A stretch of 7,004 nucleotides of DNA from Rugosibacter sp. (lineage in GTDB: Bacteria > Pseudomonadota > Gammaproteobacteria > Burkholderiales > Rhodocyclaceae): positions 1-7,004 of the forward strand of contig JAUSQB010000222.1 in assembly GCA_030652715.1 (NCBI GenBank), written 5' to 3'. Position numbers and translations under genes: made by a program. Positions 5,395 to 7,004 of the stretch are shown one piece after another; position 1 is the first letter of the stretch; every line of letters starts with the position of its first letter. A model generated the notes under the pieces. It was not told where the DNA came from. It did not search any database and saw nothing but the letters and a program-made list of their open reading frames with translations.

Positions 5395-5817
5395 ATGAAA
5401 GCGATCAAGAGTTTCAAATTGACGTGTATTTCGGTGTTACTTGCTGCGGGGCTTATGGCGTGCGACAAGCCAGGATCTGCGGAGATAGCAGGTAAAAAAA
5501 TAGACCAGACGATCGATGAAGCCGACAAGAAAATAGGCGAAACCATCGATAAAGTCGGCGAAAAACTGAACGAGAAAAGTGCGGGAACAGGTTTAGCAAT
5601 CGATGATGCCGAGATTTCGCTCAAGGTCAAAGCCGCCATTTTCGCCGAACCCGGTCTTAAATCGCTGCAGATCGGTGTTGATACCGTAAAGGGCGTAGTG
5701 ACATTAAGCGGATCAGTTGATTCTCTGCCCAGTAGTGACAGGGCTGAAGCACTGGCAAGTGCTGTGGCTGGAGTGAAAAAAGTTGAGAACCGACTGGTAA
5801 CAAAACAGATCAGATAA
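5395..5817 (+). CDS. BON-domain lipoprotein (OsmY-like) with N-terminal helical spacer
   Basis: The product has 140 residues. AAAGGG lies 7 bases before the start. The lipoprotein signal ends in LMAC with Cys23 lipidated. Residues 27-62 are a charged amphipathic helix (SAEIAGKKIDQTIDEADKKI at 28-47) closely like that of the lipoprotein at 4003-4200. A single BON domain follows at about 70-138: DAEISLKVKAAIFAEPGL (71-88), IGVDTVKGVVTLSGSV (93-108) and the final helix and strand AEALASAVAGVKKVENRLV (117-135). BON domains bind phospholipid surfaces; OsmY, which has two, is periplasmic and osmotically induced. Here a lipid anchor and spacer hold one domain near the membrane. The gene has its own box upstream and no partner within 280 bases downstream, so it is probably transcribed alone. 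Confidence 0.92.
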   Translation: MKAIKSFKLTCISVLLAAGLMACDKPGSAEIAGKKIDQTIDEADKKIGETIDKVGEKLNEKSAGTGLAIDDAEISLKVKAAIFAEPGLKSLQIGVDTVKGVVTLSGSVDSLPSSDRAEALASAVAGVKKVENRLVTKQIR

Positions 5818-5861
5818 AACTGAACTTCTGTTAACTCTGATTAATTTAAAAGCAGGCAATA

Positions 5862-5906
5862 GTGCGGTGCCGTCATTCGAAGATCGTTCTATGTGTGGCA
5901 CCGCAC
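5862..5906 (+). other. Long inverted repeat after the BON gene, overlapping box copy 5
   Basis: GTGCGGTGCC (5862-5871) is an exact inverted repeat of GGCACCGCAC (5897-5906), giving a 10-pair GC-rich stem with a 25-base loop. It begins 44 bases after the BON gene stop. No T-run follows, so it is not a classic terminator, but it may protect the 3' end of the BON transcript. Its right arm forms most of the box at 5892-5909, so protein binding to DNA and the RNA structure share the same bases. Confidence 0.55.
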
Positions 5907-5909
5907 AGA
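5892..5909 (+). promoter_or_regulatory. Crp-like box, copy 5
   Basis: TGTGTGGCACCGCACAGA agrees with the five-site consensus at 15 of 18 positions. The left half TGTGTG has one change from TGTGCG, and the right half with its flank, CGCACAGA, is identical to copies 1 and 4. The spacer GCAC departs from the YYAR pattern of the other sites. A -10-like TAACAT at 5929-5934 is again 21 bases after the core. The CsbD-like peptide starts about 200 bases from the box centre. Confidence 0.45.
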
Positions 5910-6055
5910 ATGTATTTGATCACATTGCTAACATTCTGTATGTGTCTTGATCTTTTATGTATCCATCGGTCCCGGTTTTTCCATACTGTTTCTTCGAACT
6001 ATCTCGTTGCGCGGAACGCACAAATGGCAAGAGTCCTACTGTAGCAACAGTGCCC

Positions 6056-6075
6056 GATTGGTAATTTCACCAATC
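6056..6075 (+). other. Hairpin in the leader of the CsbD-like gene
   Basis: GATTGGT (6056-6062) and ACCAATC (6069-6075) form a perfect 7-pair stem with the loop AATTTC, ending 24 bases before the start codon at 6100. It does not cover the ribosome site (AAAGGGG, 6087-6093), but it is close enough to influence leader folding. No regulatory role is shown. Confidence 0.4.
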
Positions 6076-6099
6076 GAATTTTATACAAAGGGGTTTGAT

Positions 6100-6195
6100 A
6101 TGAACCGGGATATCGTTGAAGGTAATTGGAAGCAAATCAAGAGTTTTGAAAAACTTGATAAAGAACTAACGTTCGAAAAGTTCCTACTGACCTAA
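6100..6195 (+). CDS. Very short CsbD-like stress peptide, probably truncated (possible pseudogene)
   Basis: The product has only 31 residues. The first 13, MNRDIVEGNWKQI, match the hallmark N-terminus of CsbD/YjbJ-family general-stress proteins, which are normally about 60-70 residues. After that, KSFEKLDKELTFEKFLLT only loosely recalls the family's GKLTDDxL helix, and the frame stops where the second half should be. I checked the other plus frames downstream to about 6240 and could not find the missing part, so a simple one-base frameshift is not evident; an internal deletion and decay fit better. Ribosome site AAAGGGG and an upstream box are intact, so the peptide is probably still made, or was until recently. 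The same frame extends upstream to an ATG at 5947, but the family match and ribosome site fix the start at 6100. Confidence 0.55.
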   Translation: MNRDIVEGNWKQIKSFEKLDKELTFEKFLLT

Positions 6196-6218
6196 CCTCT
6201 GTCGCATAGCGAAATTTT

Positions 6219-6233
6219 ACCCTGTAACAGGGT
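6219..6233 (+). other. Small perfect hairpin between 6195 and 6279
   Basis: ACCCTG (6219-6224) and CAGGGT (6228-6233) pair around a TAA loop. TTTT precedes the stem on the plus strand instead of following it, so it is not an intrinsic terminator in either direction. Confidence 0.3.
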
Positions 6234-6278
6234 CAAGGTTACCGATGTCGGCACGGCTTACTTGAAAGGGCTTTCATC

Positions 6279-6467
6279 ATGACAAACTATAAACACTTCT
6301 TCTCACCACTTGTGGTGTTGATTGGTGGCGCAATGATCGCTACCGTTTTCGCCTCGCTTGTGGTCAAGCGCATTTGCAACAAGCAAAAAGGACGGCAGAA
6401 GGCTGAACTGGCTGGCTGGGAGAATGAAGGTGGAAGCGTGGTAGCAACTCATGTCGTTGCGCCTTGA
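6279..6467 (+). CDS. Small single-helix membrane peptide of unknown function
   Basis: The product has 62 residues. GAAAGGG lies about 8 bases before the start. Residues 9-29 (SPLVVLIGGAMIA then TVFASLVV) form one hydrophobic membrane helix with a GG pair, followed at once by a basic stretch KRICNKQKGRQK (30-41), which by the positive-inside rule puts the C-terminal half in the cytoplasm. The rest (AELAGWENEGGSV...) is polar. No family is recognised. The last 17 bases overlap the start of the zinc-ribbon gene in another frame, which suggests translational coupling between the two. It follows the CsbD-like gene by 83 bases without a convincing terminator, so all three may share a transcript. 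Confidence 0.65.
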   Translation: MTNYKHFFSPLVVLIGGAMIATVFASLVVKRICNKQKGRQKAELAGWENEGGSVVATHVVAP

Positions 6468-6873
6468 TCGTGTCAGAGACTGCGCCGGACCGCCTTTGAT
6501 CGACAGAGGGGCGGAACGCGGTGTAGCCAATGCGGCACGGCGTCATGGGGCAGTTGAGATCCTGAACGCCTCTTCCGTCACCGACAATGGTCACTCGGAC
6601 GCCATTGGTCATGCTTCTCTCGAACGCATATGCCCTCGTTGCAATGGCTCGGTATACCGCATCTCACGCCGGTTGGTAGATTTGCTCATGAGCATCTTTA
6701 TACCGGTTCGCCGCTACCGTTGCCATTTAATGAGTTGCAGTTGGGAAGGGAATCGGCGCAAAAGCCAACATTCCCTGTCGAGCCGAGGCTCTGGTGAGCC
6801 GTATGAACGAAAAATTTATGCCCTCGAGCCGTCACGGATGGGCCACATCGCACCTTCGGGAAAGCCACCGTGA
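6451..6873 (+). CDS. Small zinc-ribbon protein
   Basis: The product has 140 residues. The recognisable part is residues 58-101: CPRC (61-64), a basic helix-like stretch RISRRLVDLLMSIF (70-83), PVRRYRC (85-91) and CSWEGN (96-101). Cys61, Cys64, Cys91 and Cys96 (C-X2-C ... C-X4-C) form a four-cysteine ribbon of a type I recall in short betaproteobacterial proteins ending in CxWEGN. The N-terminal 57 residues and the basic C-terminal tail of about 39 residues are not recognised. The ATG at 6451 overlaps the upstream peptide by 17 bases and lacks a strong ribosome site of its own, so it would depend on coupling; the true start is uncertain and the only later in-frame ATGs fall in or after the ribbon. 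Role unknown; nucleic-acid or protein binding is possible. Confidence 0.65.
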   Translation: MSLRLDRVRDCAGPPLIDRGAERGVANAARRHGAVEILNASSVTDNGHSDAIGHASLERICPRCNGSVYRISRRLVDLLMSIFIPVRRYRCHLMSCSWEGNRRKSQHSLSSRGSGEPYERKIYALEPSRMGHIAPSGKPP

Positions 6874-6981
6874 TGAGCTATCAGATCAATCGAAGTTAAG
6901 CCGAAAATACAGCGATGATCCGCCTGCCCGCACAAAAACTGGGCATTCGTCATCAGGTTTCGTCATTACAAGGAGAAATAA

Positions 6982-7004
6982 ATGTCCAGCGTCGGTTATC
7001 ACGA
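6982..7004 (+). CDS. Start of an unidentified gene (runs off the right edge)
   Basis: AAGGAG (6970-6975), the best ribosome site in the window, lies 6 bases before ATG at 6982. Only seven residues, MSSVGYH, are visible, followed by a codon beginning GA (Asp or Glu). That is too little to assign a family. The gene lies 108 bases after the zinc-ribbon gene on the same strand; the space between shows no terminator and no good copy of the repeated box. Confidence 0.6.

Noticed and set aside
6007..6024. Possible sixth box (TTGCGCGGAACGCACAAA)
   Set aside because: The right half CGCACA is present, but the left half fits only if the spacer is lengthened by one base, and the trailing GA is missing. 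Copy 5 already serves the same gene.
6919..6936. Possible box before the last gene (right half CGCACAAA at 6929-6936)
   Set aside because: No matching left half, no trailing GA, and the distance to the gene (about 50 bases) differs from the other sites.

Overview
The window looks like a chromosomal segment of a Gram-negative proteobacterium, most likely a betaproteobacterium. The grounds are the short OmpA-like protein with its Cys-containing N-terminal segment, the Crp/Fnr-like regulator with a cysteine-free sensor domain, and the mix of glycine-zipper, BON and CsbD-type small stress proteins. This placement rests on remembered family resemblance, not on a search. Base composition looks roughly balanced. 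No rRNA, tRNA, CRISPR array or intact mobile element is visible.

Layout. At the left edge (1-393, minus strand) is the N-terminal part of a Crp/Fnr-family regulator. All other genes are on the plus strand. In order they are: a SlyB-like glycine-zipper lipoprotein (742-1203) and a second small envelope protein sharing its flanking segments (1246-1665); an OmpA-C-domain protein (1985-2653) ending at a very strong terminator; an exported protein with three C-X10-C units (2991-3602), an OsmB homologue (3655-3873), a 65-residue helical lipoprotein (4003-4200) and an exported His/Asp/Arg-rich protein (4320-4769); a 625-base stretch with no credible gene; a BON-domain lipoprotein (5395-5817); a very short CsbD-like peptide (6100-6195); a one-helix membrane peptide (6279-6467); a zinc-ribbon protein overlapping it (6451-6873); and the first codons of one more gene (6982 onward).

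Theme. Nearly every product is small and exported, lipidated or membrane-bound, and several belong to families known from osmotic or envelope stress (OsmB, BON/OsmY, SlyB, CsbD, OmpA). The segment reads as an envelope-stress island.

Main observation. An 18-base partly symmetric element, consensus YGTNCGYYARCGCACAGA, occurs five times (513-530, 1730-1747, 2783-2800, 5239-5256, 5892-5909). It always has the same orientation and lies in the intergenic region ahead of a gene or gene group, about 150-250 bases before the start codon. A -10-like hexamer follows 19-21 bases downstream each time. The TGTG...CACA geometry over 16 bases is that of a Crp/Fnr-type operator. The regulator at the left edge, which is divergent from the first copy, is the obvious candidate to bind it. 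The sites are seen in the sequence; the regulator-site link is inference.
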